Origin: Trichosphaerium sp. ATCC 40318
Taxonomy: Eukaryota; Discosea; Flabellinia; Trichosidae
Length of the DNA: 64,000 nucleotides
Assembly: GCA_038496445.1 (NCBI GenBank)
Contig: JALMLS010000271.1
Coordinates: 62,001 to 126,000 of the forward strand
Direction of reading: 5' to 3'
Part shown: positions 1 through 10,721 of the stretch, one piece after another
How the letters are laid out: each line of letters begins with the position of its first letter
Numbering within the stretch: position 1 is the first letter of the stretch
Program-made: the position numbers and the translations under genes
Notes under the pieces: model-generated
Database searches by the model: none
The model's input: the letters and a program-made list of their open reading frames with translations, nothing else
What the model was told of the DNA's origin: nothing

Positions 1-49
1 AAAAAAGGCAATATTTTGTACAAGCATCACTGGGTAACGTACAAGCACT

Positions 50-1137
50 ATGGCTATCACATGGCAGACAGTTATGAATTTTGTAAAGCTCCTTGAGATT
101 ACAAAGGGCAGAGATAAGTTCTCAAAGCTCCTACAGTACACTGCATGGGCTATACGCTGGTACCTGGTAAAATACCAACCAACCAGCAAAGAACTCGCAC
201 AACGATTTCAAAACTTTAGAATGGGCGCTGGTGGTGCGCGTAAACTCTTCAGATTGGGTCGCTCATTGGTTAACGTGCAAAAAATTCGATTGACCATAAT
301 GGCCGCTTCCCATAAGCAATTCGAGGTCAGCGACGCACTGACTGTATTAAGCAACACTGGTTTGGCTGCTTTCTTTTTCTTCGACCATGGTGTTATGCTT
401 AGCACCATGAAAGCCTTTGATTGGGATAAACAAGCATTGGTACGCCATTAAAGACGATTATTACGCACTTTTCTCAATTCAAAAATCTGTCAAAAACGCA
501 GCTGATATCGTAGCTTGTCTGCGATTAATACCCCAAACACCCATATACATTCGTTAACACTATTAAACGATAATTTGTGCAATCCACTCACTTTATTCGT
601 TAGAAGCAATTATCAGCACGTGGATGGTTTTGGGGACTCTTCTTTGGTTTATGTGGTATGCTATAGGCGTTTTGAATAATAATTAGGCACTTTTGCGTAT
701 TTTGTGACAACTTTCTTGTCAAATCTTCACTACGCGAAACGCGTAGTTGGTTTTTTTTAATATTCATGTATCTTACGCGCGTAGCCGATATCACTGGATA
801 CCAAAAAATTGCAGAACAGGACAGAGCAGCAAAATTACAAAAAAATTGGCTTCGTGTGAAGGAATTAAGTGCAAGAAGAGCCAAAATGCAGAGGCAGATT
901 GTTGCGAGATTATGTGATCTTGTGGCTGCTTCAAGGGCTTCAGAAACTATCACCTTTTGGAGCGAGGTACGCTTTAACATTGATACGAAAAAAATTTGGG
1001 CAAAAAGCAGATTTCTCCTTTTAACCTCCATATCACTCATTCTTACTTTTGAAAAGGGTTTTGTCGCTGGGTGTGGTATACTCAGCGCCAGTATTGGCAT
1101 GTATGAACTCTGGCCAAAGAAAAAAGAGGCGCTTTAA
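50..1137 (+). CDS. PEX11: Peroxisomal biogenesis factor 11 (PEX11) family protein
   Basis: Spliced model with exons 50-439, 604-655 and 785-1137, which joins in frame to 264 residues, normal for PEX11. The N-terminal exon has the typical PEX11 amphipathic region (FVKLLEITKGRDKFSKLLQY), then the conserved FRMGAGGARKLFRLGRSL stretch. The short middle exon encodes a hydrophobic GWFWGLFFGLC segment and the last exon ends in a hydrophobic stretch followed by GMYELWPKKK, like the family C-terminus. Introns start GTACGC and GTATGC. PEX11 proteins elongate and divide peroxisomes at the peroxisomal membrane. The splice sites are my reading; the family call rests mainly on exon 1. A GTACGC near 967 could mark a further intron, but splicing there breaks the frame, so I read through it. 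Confidence 0.85.
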
Positions 1138-1572
1138 AATTTTTCTCGTTGTACGCGAAATAGACGCTGTTTTGTTAGTATATACGCCTGTTATATAAGA
1201 TAAGCAATTCCATGACCTTTTTGGTCATTGGGCTTGGTTTTTTTTTTGATGTAACGTGCACGCGGGTTTTGTGTACCCGTAGGGAACATACGGTTTCGTG
1301 GTAGCCAAATAAAAGCATGAAACCTAAATGAGGAATGTTTTGGGAGAATAAATGTAGCTGAAGGCTGTTTTAGTACAAAAATAGACTGACTTTGACCTTA
1401 ACTACTTCTAAAGGCGGCAGCGCGCGTTCGACTAGTTGTATTACCTGCTCAAAGGCATTACAGTACTTGGTAATTCTACATTATTGAGATATCTCCCAGA
1501 CGTCCAAATGAACACGAATGCATCGACAGGTACGTTTTATACGCGTTTTATCACGAGTTATTGACATTAGAC
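1138..1572. other. Intergenic, nothing recognised
   Basis: T-rich and AT-rich sequence after PEX11. I see no convincing exon, RNA gene or repeat on either strand. Confidence 0.5.
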
Positions 1573-1709
1573 GCAGTGTGAAAGATCTAGAAGTTTGCCT
1601 TTAAATAAGCGCAAACTATTAACGCATGGCCCTTTGGACATAACAGAAGTGCTCCTAATGGTATTCGCACATATTCTCCCGAAGGATAGAAAAAGTTGTC
1701 AGGCTGTTT
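1573..1709 (+). pseudogene. F-box motif remnant
   Basis: One forward frame reads PLDITEVLLMVFAHILPKD followed by RKSCQAVCVR, which matches the F-box core (LP.E.L..IF..L..KD....VC..W). F-boxes bind SKP1 in SCF ubiquitin ligases. No continuous downstream domain follows, the frame closes soon after, and no start codon is clear. It may be the first exon of a gene that includes the ORF at 2109-2728, using the GTACGT at 1711 as donor, or a relic. It is more canonical than the F-box of the LRR genes elsewhere in the window. Confidence 0.35.
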
Positions 1710-2108
1710 GCGTACGTCTAGTTATACTTACAAACCGCCCAAACAAACAAAAGCTATGTTGGTGGTAACCCTTTGTTGGATGTAACGCCAAAATCCTTTT
1801 TTAGCATTGCCCCCTTTAGAGGCCATAACGTTACTCCGTAAACACTATCTAGCATTTCCTCATAAATAATTTTATTCTGGTGTCGTCCAAAAATTCATTG
1901 AGAAAAAAAAAAGTTTCTTTTACAAAAAAAGTACCGCTGTACCAAAGTGATTCGAACATGTGAGTCGCTTTTCGGCACATAACGTTTTTTTTTTAATCTT
2001 TTTTTTTTCCTTTATGTGTGACATGTTCGTTCCTAACCAAGCTTTTTATAGAGTCGTTGGTATTGTGTTTGTAAAGATTATTCTATAAACTGGGTTACAC
2101 TAACAAAC

Positions 2109-2728
2109 TTGCATTTCTCCGACAACAAAACTGCCTATCTCAAGGCTAGTAATAAGCACGTATATAGGTCGTGTAATACTAGACCTTGTAATGCGAACAG
2201 AGCTGAGAATACCGAGATAAATGATGCACGTAGTTGGTTCCTCAAGAAAAACCCAAATCCGCCTGTTGGTATTGATGTACAGGGAACGCGTATTGTTTTG
2301 GTGCGTTATTACTTACTGAGTTTTTGAAATCGCGCACAAATGTGCACGACTGAGGTAGCATGTTGGCACCTACAACTACTGCTATTTTTATGAAGTCTTC
2401 GTTAATGGTGTTGTAGGTGGATGAGTACAGCAATGCGGTGAGATTCTTGTCAAACTTGTTCATGCGACATAAAGACTCTGACGAACCAATACTAAGCGAT
2501 ATAAACTACACAGTTCGTATTGTTGTAAGAAACGCAAAAGCCAATCCAAGGTTGTTCCGTTTAAGGTTATTGAAGCAAGAAGGTGATGTAGAACGCTACC
2601 AAGTAAAAGTTCAGATTAATTTTGTTACGTGCGTATTACTATTTCTAGTATTATTAGTAGGCATCACCTCAGGGTTAATGATGAGGCCCTTTTTCGAGAA
2701 TTTTATTTTACTTGTGATACTTTTGTAG
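2109..2728 (+). CDS. Hypothetical protein, at least two exons
   Basis: Two open stretches join across a plausible intron (about 2301-2416, GTGCG to TAG). The join reads from RSWFLKKNPNPPVGIDVQG into a VDEYSNAVRFLSNLFMRHKD segment and then DINYTVRIVVRNAKANPRLF. The protein is basic, and the last stretch is hydrophobic only if a possible GTAAAAG intron near 2605 is read through. I do not recognise a family. It could be the 3' part of a gene starting with the F-box exon upstream. Confidence 0.35.
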
Positions 2729-3500
2729 AGTACACTTTTTAAATATTCTCGTAGTTTTGTTTTAATGCTCACATCACTTTTTCTAGGTTAGAGACTATTC
2801 TTTTAAGCTCTTTAAGTTCTGACAAGGAAAGTCTGAGAAGTCTAAACGCATTTCTTTGCCATATTTACGCGCAACCAAAAACAGTACGTCATCACTTTGT
2901 TATACCATAGCTTTAATATAAGAAGGTTTTTGTTTTGTAAATTTCGTTTTGGGGTAACAGTTTACGCGCTTTTTAATTTTCCGTAACAAAAAATGAGCTG
3001 AATCTAACTAAAAAACGTATAGAAATTCAGTTGTAGTGTTGATTCGCAGAATATAAAGGTAATGCGCTAAATTAGATACACCGACTACTCAAAAAGAAGA
3101 AAAAAAAATCTCGCCAATCACCATTTTATTACTCTAAAACACAAATTTATACATTTCCATACAACTGAACACCATTCTACCCAAACATTATCTTTTTTTT
3201 GACTTTTTCAATAAAGACCATTCAACCGCTACCTGGAGCGCCAAGATATACTGTATTCTATGATCACTACGCACGATGTCTTATTTCACGACGCGCAGTA
3301 CGTATTCACAAACGTTGAACTCTTTGCGATTTTTTTTTCAAATAAAAACAACCTACACTATCCGTAATGGGTTCTATGATGTATTATGTACCTCTTGGGG
3401 CTATTCATTTATGGTTTTATGAAGTTGCCTAAGAATATCATTCTCATTTTTTTTCTACTTTTGAACTCTCTACTTGAAACAAGCCCTGATGTTGTTTTAG
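2729..3500. other. Gap, probably holds the unseen 5' end of the dioxygenase gene
   Basis: T-runs and short frames only. A short ATG-started exon near 3260 (MITTHDVLFHDA then GTACGT) is possible, but its phase does not fit the exon at 3501, so I do not include it. Confidence 0.4.
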
Positions 3501-5302
3501 GTTGAATTACGTCATAAACTTGCCAGGGCGTTAGCAACAGCAAAATGGCAATTCTGCGCTAATGGTTCAATTGATGTTGACAAAGTGACTGTATTCTACG
3601 ATGACAACGATTGCGAAGCAAAAAAGCTTACATTATGTGCTAAAAAACTGCACTCAGTTAAGAAATCTGGGGTTCTAAAAAACCCTCACATTGTCGCTAA
3701 AGAAATTACGGAATCAGATCAAAATAAGCCTATAATGTTAGATAAGATACAAGTACGTACTCTCCCACATGTTTTCATGACTTTCGGAAATTTACCGCCG
3801 ATGTATTTTCAGCTTCTTTTTTTTTTTTTTGGATTTGTTGGTACTTTCGTTGACATTCTTCTACAGAGTATGCCTTCACGCGCACGTGAAAATTTTGCGC
3901 CGTCTTTTCATCCATCGGAGTACGGAATACTAGATGAAGTACGTATACACTCTTAGCAACAAAAATACGATTTTAGAAAGGACACGTGGGAACAAAAACC
4001 AAAAACTGATTATCACGTGATATTTTTTTTTTTTGGAAATCAAAAAAAAACTCCGCTTTCGTTGTTATCGACCGACCTTTTGGATTTTCTGACACTATCT
4101 CTAAGGTTCATTCTCTTCTGGCACCAGACGCTACTCGTATAAACGCAAGAAAGATGTTTTTGACTGTTAGAGGACAACAGAATGAACACACGGATATCTC
4201 AACAGCAAGTTGCCCACAGGACTTATATGGTGATCTTGAAGCGATAGGAACACTTGTTGTTTGTTTACCTTCTGATTTTGAGGTACAACGAAATTTCCCC
4301 AACCATTTTTCTTCTTCGTCATGCTTGGTTCTTAGACTAATTACTGCTTCTATAGGGAGGTCTTCTAACACTTAGGCATGCTGGTAACACCAAAACGCTT
4401 GATTGGAGCGTTAGATCAGCTTCTGAAATGCAGTGGGCTGCATTCTCTAAGGATGCTACAATAAATGTTTCTCCTGTTACAAGAGGACATCAAATCACAA
4501 TCACGTACTCCTTGTATAAATCACAAAAAAGTGGATCCTCTTCTGATCGCGGAAAGACAGATATAAATCCATTGTATACTCCTCTTTCCGTAGCGTTGAA
4601 AGATAAACACTTCTTACCACAGGTACGTCAAGTCGACCCCCAACACAAAAAAAAACCCAAAAGAAAAACAAGTGTCCAATATTTTTTTTTTTGATTTCTG
4701 GCCATGTTGGACTAAGGTCTAGAGCTTTTTGTTTATTTATTTGTTTGTGTACTTATTGTTATATTTAGGGTGGTAAAATTGGGTTTGTTTGCCAGCATAT
4801 GTATAAAAACACGCCGGTTTATGGTTCCAAGTCTAATCCGGTAAAAGGCGCTGATGCTGCTTTGTTTGCTGCTGCAAAGGCTCTTTCTATGAAAGTCAAG
4901 GTTGTACCTTTAACACATGAATGTACGTAACATAATATATATAACAAAATCACCCAATTTTAATCACGTTGTAAACACGTGCATCGCCAAAAAAACTAAG
5001 TTAAATATTTTCAATCTCAGTTTTTTCTTCTTTTTTTTTTTTTTTCAAACATTCTTCTTTTTATCTCAGACTGACACGTGATTTTGTTTTTAGATCGTGA
5101 AGTTCTCCATGGTACTCCTCAATTAGCTTTGGATCCTCTTTATCGTGAAAGTGCTAGCAACGCTTTTCTAGACTTCACAGTAAATGCACAAGATGTATGT
5201 TGGTGTCAAGACTTATCTGATGTAAAGAGAAGAGGAGCTGGTATTGTAATTGATGTTGCAGCTTTTGAAGAGCGTGTAGAAAATGTACTTTTATGTCAAT
5301 AG
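3501..5302 (+). CDS. 2OG-Fe(II) dioxygenase, prolyl 4-hydroxylase-like (5' end unresolved)
   Basis: Six exons splice in frame: 3501-3752, 3867-3938, 4106-4282, 4356-4622, 4769-4922 and 5094-5302. The order GILDE, GTLVVCLPSDFE, GGLLTLRHAGN, MQWAAFSKDATINVSPVT, RGHQITITYSLY is the signature of the protist and fungal P4H-like family, whose members read GTLVVCLPS..GG.L..RH and WAAF.SD..H.V.PV..G...TLTY. Candidate iron ligands are the HTD of NEHTDIS (HxD) and the His of RGHQITITY, with the preceding Arg a candidate 2-oxoglutarate contact. The HxD to GTLVV spacing is a little longer than usual. Substrate unknown. The first coding exon is not identified; the 3939-4105 intron is long and T-rich. No signal peptide is visible in the part seen. 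Confidence 0.75.
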
Positions 5303-5869
5303 AAATAAATAAATAAGAAACATAAAAAAAAACTGCCATCAACTTTTAACTACAGTGTGCAATCATATGATTGAGTGACCTTGGGTCTTTTAGAAGGAAA
5401 ATAGAGGTTAGAACGAAAACCATCACACTATTTGAAAAAAAAACCCACTGCCCTCGAAAATGTCACACTACGTTTTACAAGAAAGATATCCAAGTATATT
5501 TGTTAAATACGCACCATTACATCCATACAGTATTTACCTTCTTGTGGTAGGTGTAGACAAGGGCATTGGTTTTTTATTGATTATGTAAGCTGTACTTAAC
5601 GTGTTTGTATGCACGCTTGAGGATTTAGAGTAATCGGTGGTATTGGAGCTCTTGGAGATGTTGGTCCAAAGAACCACTTGTGTGTCCATTAAGTACACCG
5701 CATACTCTACTTAATTGTAAGAAGCACTCAAGTATGTTGATATAACTCTTTTACACGCTAGCTGGTTAGTTTTTGTTTACATCTCGCAAGTGATAATATT
5801 TGCACGACTAACTGTACGTTTAGTATCTAATGGAGTCACAAATAAAGCCTGTACCATAAGAGTGTTACA
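5303..5869. other. Intergenic upstream of the F-box/LRR gene
   Basis: No supported exon. A short frame near 5630 (VIGGIGALGDVGPKN) is too isolated to call. Confidence 0.5.
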
Positions 5870-6805
5870 ATGAACCAACAAAGTGATATCTCGTTGATAG
5901 ACATTCCTACAGAGATACTCGCTCATTTGCTTCAATATTTGAAGAAACGCGAAAGATTCTCAGTGTCTCTCAGTTGTATGCGATTATTGGCAATTATCAA
6001 ACATCATGTTGGATATGAGCATATCACGTTAACATCAAGTGAAGATTGTTCGTTTATTTCAGGAAGCCCTCTTCTAAAAAATACAACAATATCTTTACGT
6101 TTTAAAGAAGAAACAGATACAGATCTTGCTCTTCTTTCTGGTGTTAAACGTCTTGGTATTCGTTCAAACGACCACATAACTGATAAAGGACTAACATCAA
6201 TTTGTGGTGTAAATATGTTGCTTCTATTAGCATGTTCAGGTATTACAGATGAAGGTTTGAAGTATTTATATGGTGTTCATGTACCGTCTGTATTTTATTG
6301 TTATGGTATAACAGGTTCAGGAATTAAACCACTTGCGAAACACCTCAAGAAAGTTAATGTCATGAATATTGGACAACGACCAACAGAGTTGGGAATATCA
6401 GCACTCAAGGGAATACCTGATATTGGCATACCATTTGCCTCCTTAACAGATGGCATGTTGTCTATGTTGGCTGGAGTTCACACTATCAATATTAGGTTGT
6501 GTCAGTTAGTTACAGACAAAGGAATTTCAGCATTAGCAGGTGTACATACAATTGATTTGAGTAGTACATATGTGACAGACAAAGGTGTTTCAGCATTGGC
6601 TGGTGTACATGCAATTTATCTCTCAAGCTGTGAGAAAATCAATGGATCGTGTATGAAGAGCCTTTCAACCGCTCACACTATTGATATATCAAATACAAAG
6701 GCAACAGACGATTGGCTTGTTCCACTTTCTGGTGTCAAGGTAGTAATCACTAAGAATTGTAGCGGGCTCACAGACAAGGCTTTAAAAGCAATTAAAAAGG
6801 TGTAA
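5870..6805 (+). CDS. F-box/leucine-rich-repeat protein
   Basis: Uninterrupted 311-residue ORF from an ATG. Residues about 8-50 hold a degenerate F-box (LIDIPTEILAHLLQYLKK) ending in the motif HHVGYEHITL that recurs in all LRR paralogues here. From residue 70 onward there are repeats of 23-25 residues with the core ITDKGLTS....GV..L, most clearly GVHTIDLSSTYVTDKGVSAL. These resemble cysteine-containing (AMN1/FBXL-type) LRRs in spacing (ITD.GL..L). Known FBXL proteins recruit substrates to SCF ubiquitin ligases, so substrate receptor is the inferred role. It is the most diverged and least repetitive paralogue in the window. It faces the next LRR gene tail to tail. Confidence 0.8.
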   Translation: MNQQSDISLIDIPTEILAHLLQYLKKRERFSVSLSCMRLLAIIKHHVGYEHITLTSSEDCSFISGSPLLKNTTISLRFKEETDTDLALLSGVKRLGIRSNDHITDKGLTSICGVNMLLLLACSGITDEGLKYLYGVHVPSVFYCYGITGSGIKPLAKHLKKVNVMNIGQRPTELGISALKGIPDIGIPFASLTDGMLSMLAGVHTINIRLCQLVTDKGISALAGVHTIDLSSTYVTDKGVSALAGVHAIYLSSCEKINGSCMKSLSTAHTIDISNTKATDDWLVPLSGVKVVITKNCSGLTDKALKAIKKV

Positions 6806-7146
6806 TGGCGGCTATAGAAAAGGATATTAGTCACACAAGCCAATCCTAGACAGTGACAATGCGATCAAAAGACTAAGTGTTGTGGCAATGTAATTTAATA
6901 TTATCAGGTACTATGTCTGTACACAAATAATAGTATTCCATCAAGTTGTTGAACTTGTTACTATAGAATGATTTGTTTATTTTGGCTAAGTTTAAAACAC
7001 GTAAATCCTTAAAATATGACCTCACATCCGCTCAATTTTAGACCTTTTCTGCAACTAGCTGTTACTCTTTTTGTATTGCACAAGTAGGCTATTTTAACAC
7101 CTTTTAGAGCCATTACTCCTTTATCTGTTACAAACTTACAACAATC
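6806..7146. other. Region between convergent LRR genes, with in-frame LRR-like continuation on the minus strand
   Basis: On the minus strand the reading frame of the next gene continues past its TAA for 45 codons to 7009, including FVTDKGVMALKGVKIAYL, a recognisable LRR unit. The rest looks like ordinary 3' flank. Confidence 0.5.
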
Positions 7147-7935
7147 TTAGTGAATAGTGTGTACACCAACAAGCGCCTTCAAGCCAACATCAGTAACATT
7201 TGTTGAAGATAAACCGATTTCATGTACTCCTTCCAGGTCTGATATACCTTCATCTGTTATTTGTTTACAGCTGCTCAAATATATACTATGAACACCTGCC
7301 AACGCTTTGAGACCCTCATCTGTAATGGAACAACAACGCAAGTTGATGTTATGTACACCAGACAAAGTCTTAAACCCATCATCTGTTATTTGACTGCAAA
7401 AACCTAAGAGGATAGTATGAACACCAGATAATTCTTTGAGACCCTCATCCGTTATAGCACAACTACACAAGTCAATATCATGTACACCAGACAAAGCCTT
7501 AATACCATCATCTGTTATTCTTTCACAATCCTGTAACTTGATTGTATGCACACCAGCTAAAGCTTTGATACCTACATCAGTAACATTGGTCCATGATAAG
7601 TCAATATTATGAACACCAGATAATGCTTTAATTCCGTCATCTGTGATACGCTCACAGCCCTTTAAATTAATCGTGTGTACACCTTCAAGTTGTTTAATAT
7701 GAGCATCAGAAACAGTTCTAGTAAGTCCACTTAGATTAGTGGTTGTATTTGAAAGCAAAGGGCTTCCACACAGCAAAGTCATCTCGCTTTCAGTTTTTAC
7801 GTCAATGATATTGTAACCTACGTGGTTGTGGACAATATCGTGCATTAGATTGCATGTTTGGGCTAAACGTAGTATGAATGTGTCACATTTAAGGATATGA
7901 ACTATTAACTCTACAGGGAGTGTAACAAGGTACAT
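7147..7935 (-). CDS. F-box/leucine-rich-repeat protein, possibly truncated by an in-frame stop
   Basis: 262-residue intronless ORF. The N-terminus LVTLPVELIVHILKCD is F-box-like, followed by HNHVGYNIIDV. From residue 60 there are about eight 23-residue repeats alternating SGVHNIDLSWTNVTDVGIKA and GVHTIKLQDCERITDDGIKA. The cysteine at the C..ITD position alternates present and absent, an A-B pattern. The ORF ends after GVHTIH with TAA, but the frame continues with one more repeat. The end is therefore either a recent stop mutation or the real terminus with a decayed repeat behind it. Probable SCF substrate receptor by family; partner unknown. Confidence 0.75.
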   Translation of the reverse strand: MYLVTLPVELIVHILKCDTFILRLAQTCNLMHDIVHNHVGYNIIDVKTESEMTLLCGSPLLSNTTTNLSGLTRTVSDAHIKQLEGVHTINLKGCERITDDGIKALSGVHNIDLSWTNVTDVGIKALAGVHTIKLQDCERITDDGIKALSGVHDIDLCSCAITDEGLKELSGVHTILLGFCSQITDDGFKTLSGVHNINLRCCSITDEGLKALAGVHSIYLSSCKQITDEGISDLEGVHEIGLSSTNVTDVGLKALVGVHTIH

Positions 7936-8282
7936 ATAATTACACTGTTGCGTTTAGTTGCTTGTTTGCTTCTTTAAAGACTGTTACTTGGCCAAGAAAG
8001 TGAGTTGATTGACCTACTCTGACCACGTTGTAGTAAGCACCCTATGGTAATTTACCACTGATAACCTTTTAAGCAGGCTCATCGTTTAGCGTTAAATGAA
8101 CACTGTTACAACAATTTTCGCTATAGCTACACATCAGCAATTATCACATAAAAACAACTAGTTTTTTTATTCAGCGTTTTCTTGTTTTTTCCATCTTCCA
8201 TGCATTCCATCCCACCGATAATTAAGTTCATGATTGACTAATGAGAATGGAATACAGATGTAGAGTAATAAGTACATTTTCT
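7936..8282. other. Intergenic between LRR gene and ion-channel gene
   Basis: No exon recognised; AT-rich 3' flank of the channel gene. If the last channel exon splices further, its 3' UTR lies here. Confidence 0.5.
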
Positions 8283-9633
8283 TTATTTTTTTGAAGGTGT
8301 TTGGGTGATAATATTTCTGTAGGTATGAATTGATGCGACAATAAAAATTAAAAGAAGTGAAATCAAAAATAGAATAATACCACCTATAAAAACAGTCAGC
8401 TCTATATTTGTATTGTAATGTATAGTACCTATTCTCGAACCCAAGTGGAGTACAAGTATAAAAGTATAGCACGTGATCATCAAAGTAGGGAAGAGAACAC
8501 GGCTCATCTTGTCAACTTTTTTCGCAACCCTATTTTCAAAACGAGTTAGCTCTTCTGATTGTGGCTGTTGAGACTCACTCTTTGGTAAGCATTGCTGTTA
8601 CCGTTAATTCAACTAATGGCATGAATGATAGTATCACATTAACAAGCGCAAAACTTTCAAACCATGTAATTCTACGGGAGTACTTTAGAAAAAAAAACAA
8701 GTTCAACAAACTATGGTGCTCACTTATTAGCTGGAGGAAGGAAGCGATTCGCACTTCCCAGTAGGTTGATTTGAGATAATAATCCAAATAATGTCGGTAA
8801 CACACGGGGTAGCAGTATACCTTGATCAAACCAAATACCAGTCCATGACACAAGCGTCATTATGACGCCCGGAAAAATCTAAAAATAGGACATTAAAATA
8901 AAACAAAATAGCCCTATCAGTTACATACTTGGCGTATTAAGAAAGGTCCCCATATTCTATGTGCATCTACTGTAACTATATATTCAGAAAATAGTATCTT
9001 GCCATCCGATAAACCGTTTTTAATGTCAAGATTTGCGTTTCTTATTTCAAATCCTTGAATCTGAAAGTCTGAACTGTAAGCGAGTAGCTCTTTGAACAAT
9101 AATAAGTAACTAGTTGTAGAGACGGATGCAATAATGTTTGTAAGCTTATGCGTACGTGATTCTTCCTTATCACTGCTCAAAGAAAAGTTACAAACAGTCT
9201 TTCCGCCAGTCTCAGAAGCGAGAACTCCCAAATCAGCTACTTTCCAATAAAGTTGTTGTGTATCAAAAGGGAACTCTATACTGTTAAATCCAAAAGAGAA
9301 TATAGACTAATACGCTCGTTATATAAACCTTTAGAATTTTGTCAACCAGTTAGAACTTCAATCAACAGCTACATGGTGATGAAGTCTAAAGTTGAAACAA
9401 AGGAAAAAAAAAACGGAAAAAAAAAACAAACCTGAAAGTATTGTGCCTTCCAGTGTACCCTTGTACTTGTAACATTTGGCGCAACTATCTTTATTTTAAT
9501 ATAAAAGATATAGTAGACATGACTGAGTGTACCTTGTATTGATTCAAGGTGAATCTCTGTATCGAAGATATCATTTTTAATATGATTTGATACACGAACA
9601 GGAGGGTTCCAAGGAAGCTGTGTTTCACTCGAT

Positions 9634-9648
9634 AGGAAAGTACCGCTC
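9634..9648 (+). repeat. Target-site duplication, left of SINE
   Basis: AGGAAAGTACCGCTC, identical to 10229-10243 on the other side of the SINE. Confidence 0.9.
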
Positions 9649-10228
9649 AGACCAAGGTGTCGATAGCCCAGTGGGGTCATGGGCAGGTTCGTCTACCTTG
9701 GGTTGCCGGTTCAAATCCCGTGCTGTCCATTTCTCCTTTCACTGAACGAACAGTCTACATTTCCTCAGGTGGTGCTGAGACGTTGTTCCATTCGTGCTGT
9801 GGATAGTAGAGGATGGATTCTCGAGAATTGTTTCAGTGACCAGTCCAGGCTGGGACCCTGGTTAGTCGCCATCAAACACTCACCCGTCCGTTCCAATCGC
9901 GGTGTACATCGGATAGGCTTTGCCTAAAAACAGCGATCATACTTAATACACTCAAAAACAGCTTGCGGTCCAATGTGAACCAAGCGAAAATGATAACAAA
10001 ATTATTTCAACGAACTTGGTCAGTCTTCTAGACTTGACAATGCTTCCAAGGGCGGAGGGTCACACCCTCTTGTGATTACGAACTGTCTAGTAGATAGCGT
10101 CCTTGTCCTCCCACATTGAGAGCGACAGGTGCAACTCCTGTATAAACCCTTGGTTAGCACCAATGTATGCTAGCCTTAGATTGGGTCGTTCAGTGCAATG
10201 TAGACAAATAAAAGTAAAAGTAAAGTAA
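9649..10228 (+). mobile_element. SINE with tRNA-derived pol III promoter head
   Basis: 580-bp insertion bounded by a 15-bp direct repeat. The head has an A-box (TAGCCCAGTGG, 9664-9674) and a perfect B-box (GGTTCAAATCC, 9708-9718), spaced as in tRNA genes. The acceptor stem does not pair properly, so this is a tRNA-derived SINE rather than a tRNA gene. A unique body follows, and the 3' end is a short repeated A-rich tail (TAAAAG/TAAAG units, about 10206-10228). It lies antisense to the ion-channel gene. I see no second copy in the window. No coding capacity. Confidence 0.85.
9664..9718 (+). promoter_or_regulatory. Internal RNA polymerase III promoter (A-box and B-box) of the SINE
   Basis: A-box 9664-9674 and B-box 9708-9718 match the TRGYNNARNNG and GGTTCRANYCC consensus. 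Confidence 0.8.
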
Positions 10229-10243
10229 AGGAAAGTACCGCTC
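10229..10243 (+). repeat. Target-site duplication, right of SINE
   Basis: AGGAAAGTACCGCTC, identical to 9634-9648. Removing the SINE and one copy restores a continuous channel exon. Confidence 0.9.
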
Positions 10244-10721
10244 TCTCTAACAGAATTCTATAATATAAACGTAATAAGCTATTTGCAGGTAGACAAAAAA
10301 AAAAATCACGTGACATCAAGTCAATCAACTCCAAATCAAAATAACGAAAAAAAAAATCACTTTACCATCCTTGAATCCTCCCACATGTAATGAACAAGAA
10401 CATTAGCCAGAAATTCAGCGCGAACGTTTTGAATAACGCGTATATCTCTTATAACAAACGCTATATCAACCGGAACAGGCAGAGGACTATAAGAACGTTA
10501 ACAAGAGAGAAAATCTGTCTTCTCTAAAAAGTGAATAAATAAAAAGAAACGCATTTTTCCTTACAAGCCGTTAATTGAACAGCAAGCGCAGTGATATAGC
10601 TGAATCTTGAAGATAAACTGTACCTTGGTGGGTTTCGAGTAAATCTCGATTGAGGCGGTAACGCAGCAAGGGATAGACCCAGATACATAAAAACCAGAAA
10701 GATTTTCCCAAGCTTGAACAT

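Larger units (their letters stand above)
8283..10721 (-). pseudogene. Pentameric ligand-gated ion channel (Cys-loop-less), interrupted by a SINE
   Basis: Spliced minus-strand model. Exon 10624-10721 has a signal peptide (MFKLGKIFLVFMYLGLSLAA). Exon 10366-10486 gives PVPVDIAFVIRDIRVIQNV and MWEDSRM. The next exon gives QLPWNPPVRVSN, then VHWKAQYFQ, FPFDTQQLYWKV and FSEYIVTVDAHRIWGPFLIR. TM1 is FPGVIMTLVSWTGIWF, TM2 includes LLPRVLPTLFGLLSQINLL, TM3 is FESFALVNVILSFMPLVEL, and TM4 follows VDKMSRVLFPTLMITCYTF. This order is diagnostic of the pLGIC family. No cysteines flank FPFDTQ, as in prokaryotic members. The 580-bp SINE sits in the exon encoding ESGTFLSSE, and a frame change follows TM3 (AMLTKE then stop, against ESQQPQSEEL). 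Both suggest a dead allele, though alternative splicing cannot be excluded. Introns are 45-110 nt. Confidence 0.75.

Noticed and set aside
9660-9725. tRNA gene
   Set aside because: A-box and B-box are present, but the acceptor stem does not pair and the unit is the head of a 580-bp element flanked by a target duplication.
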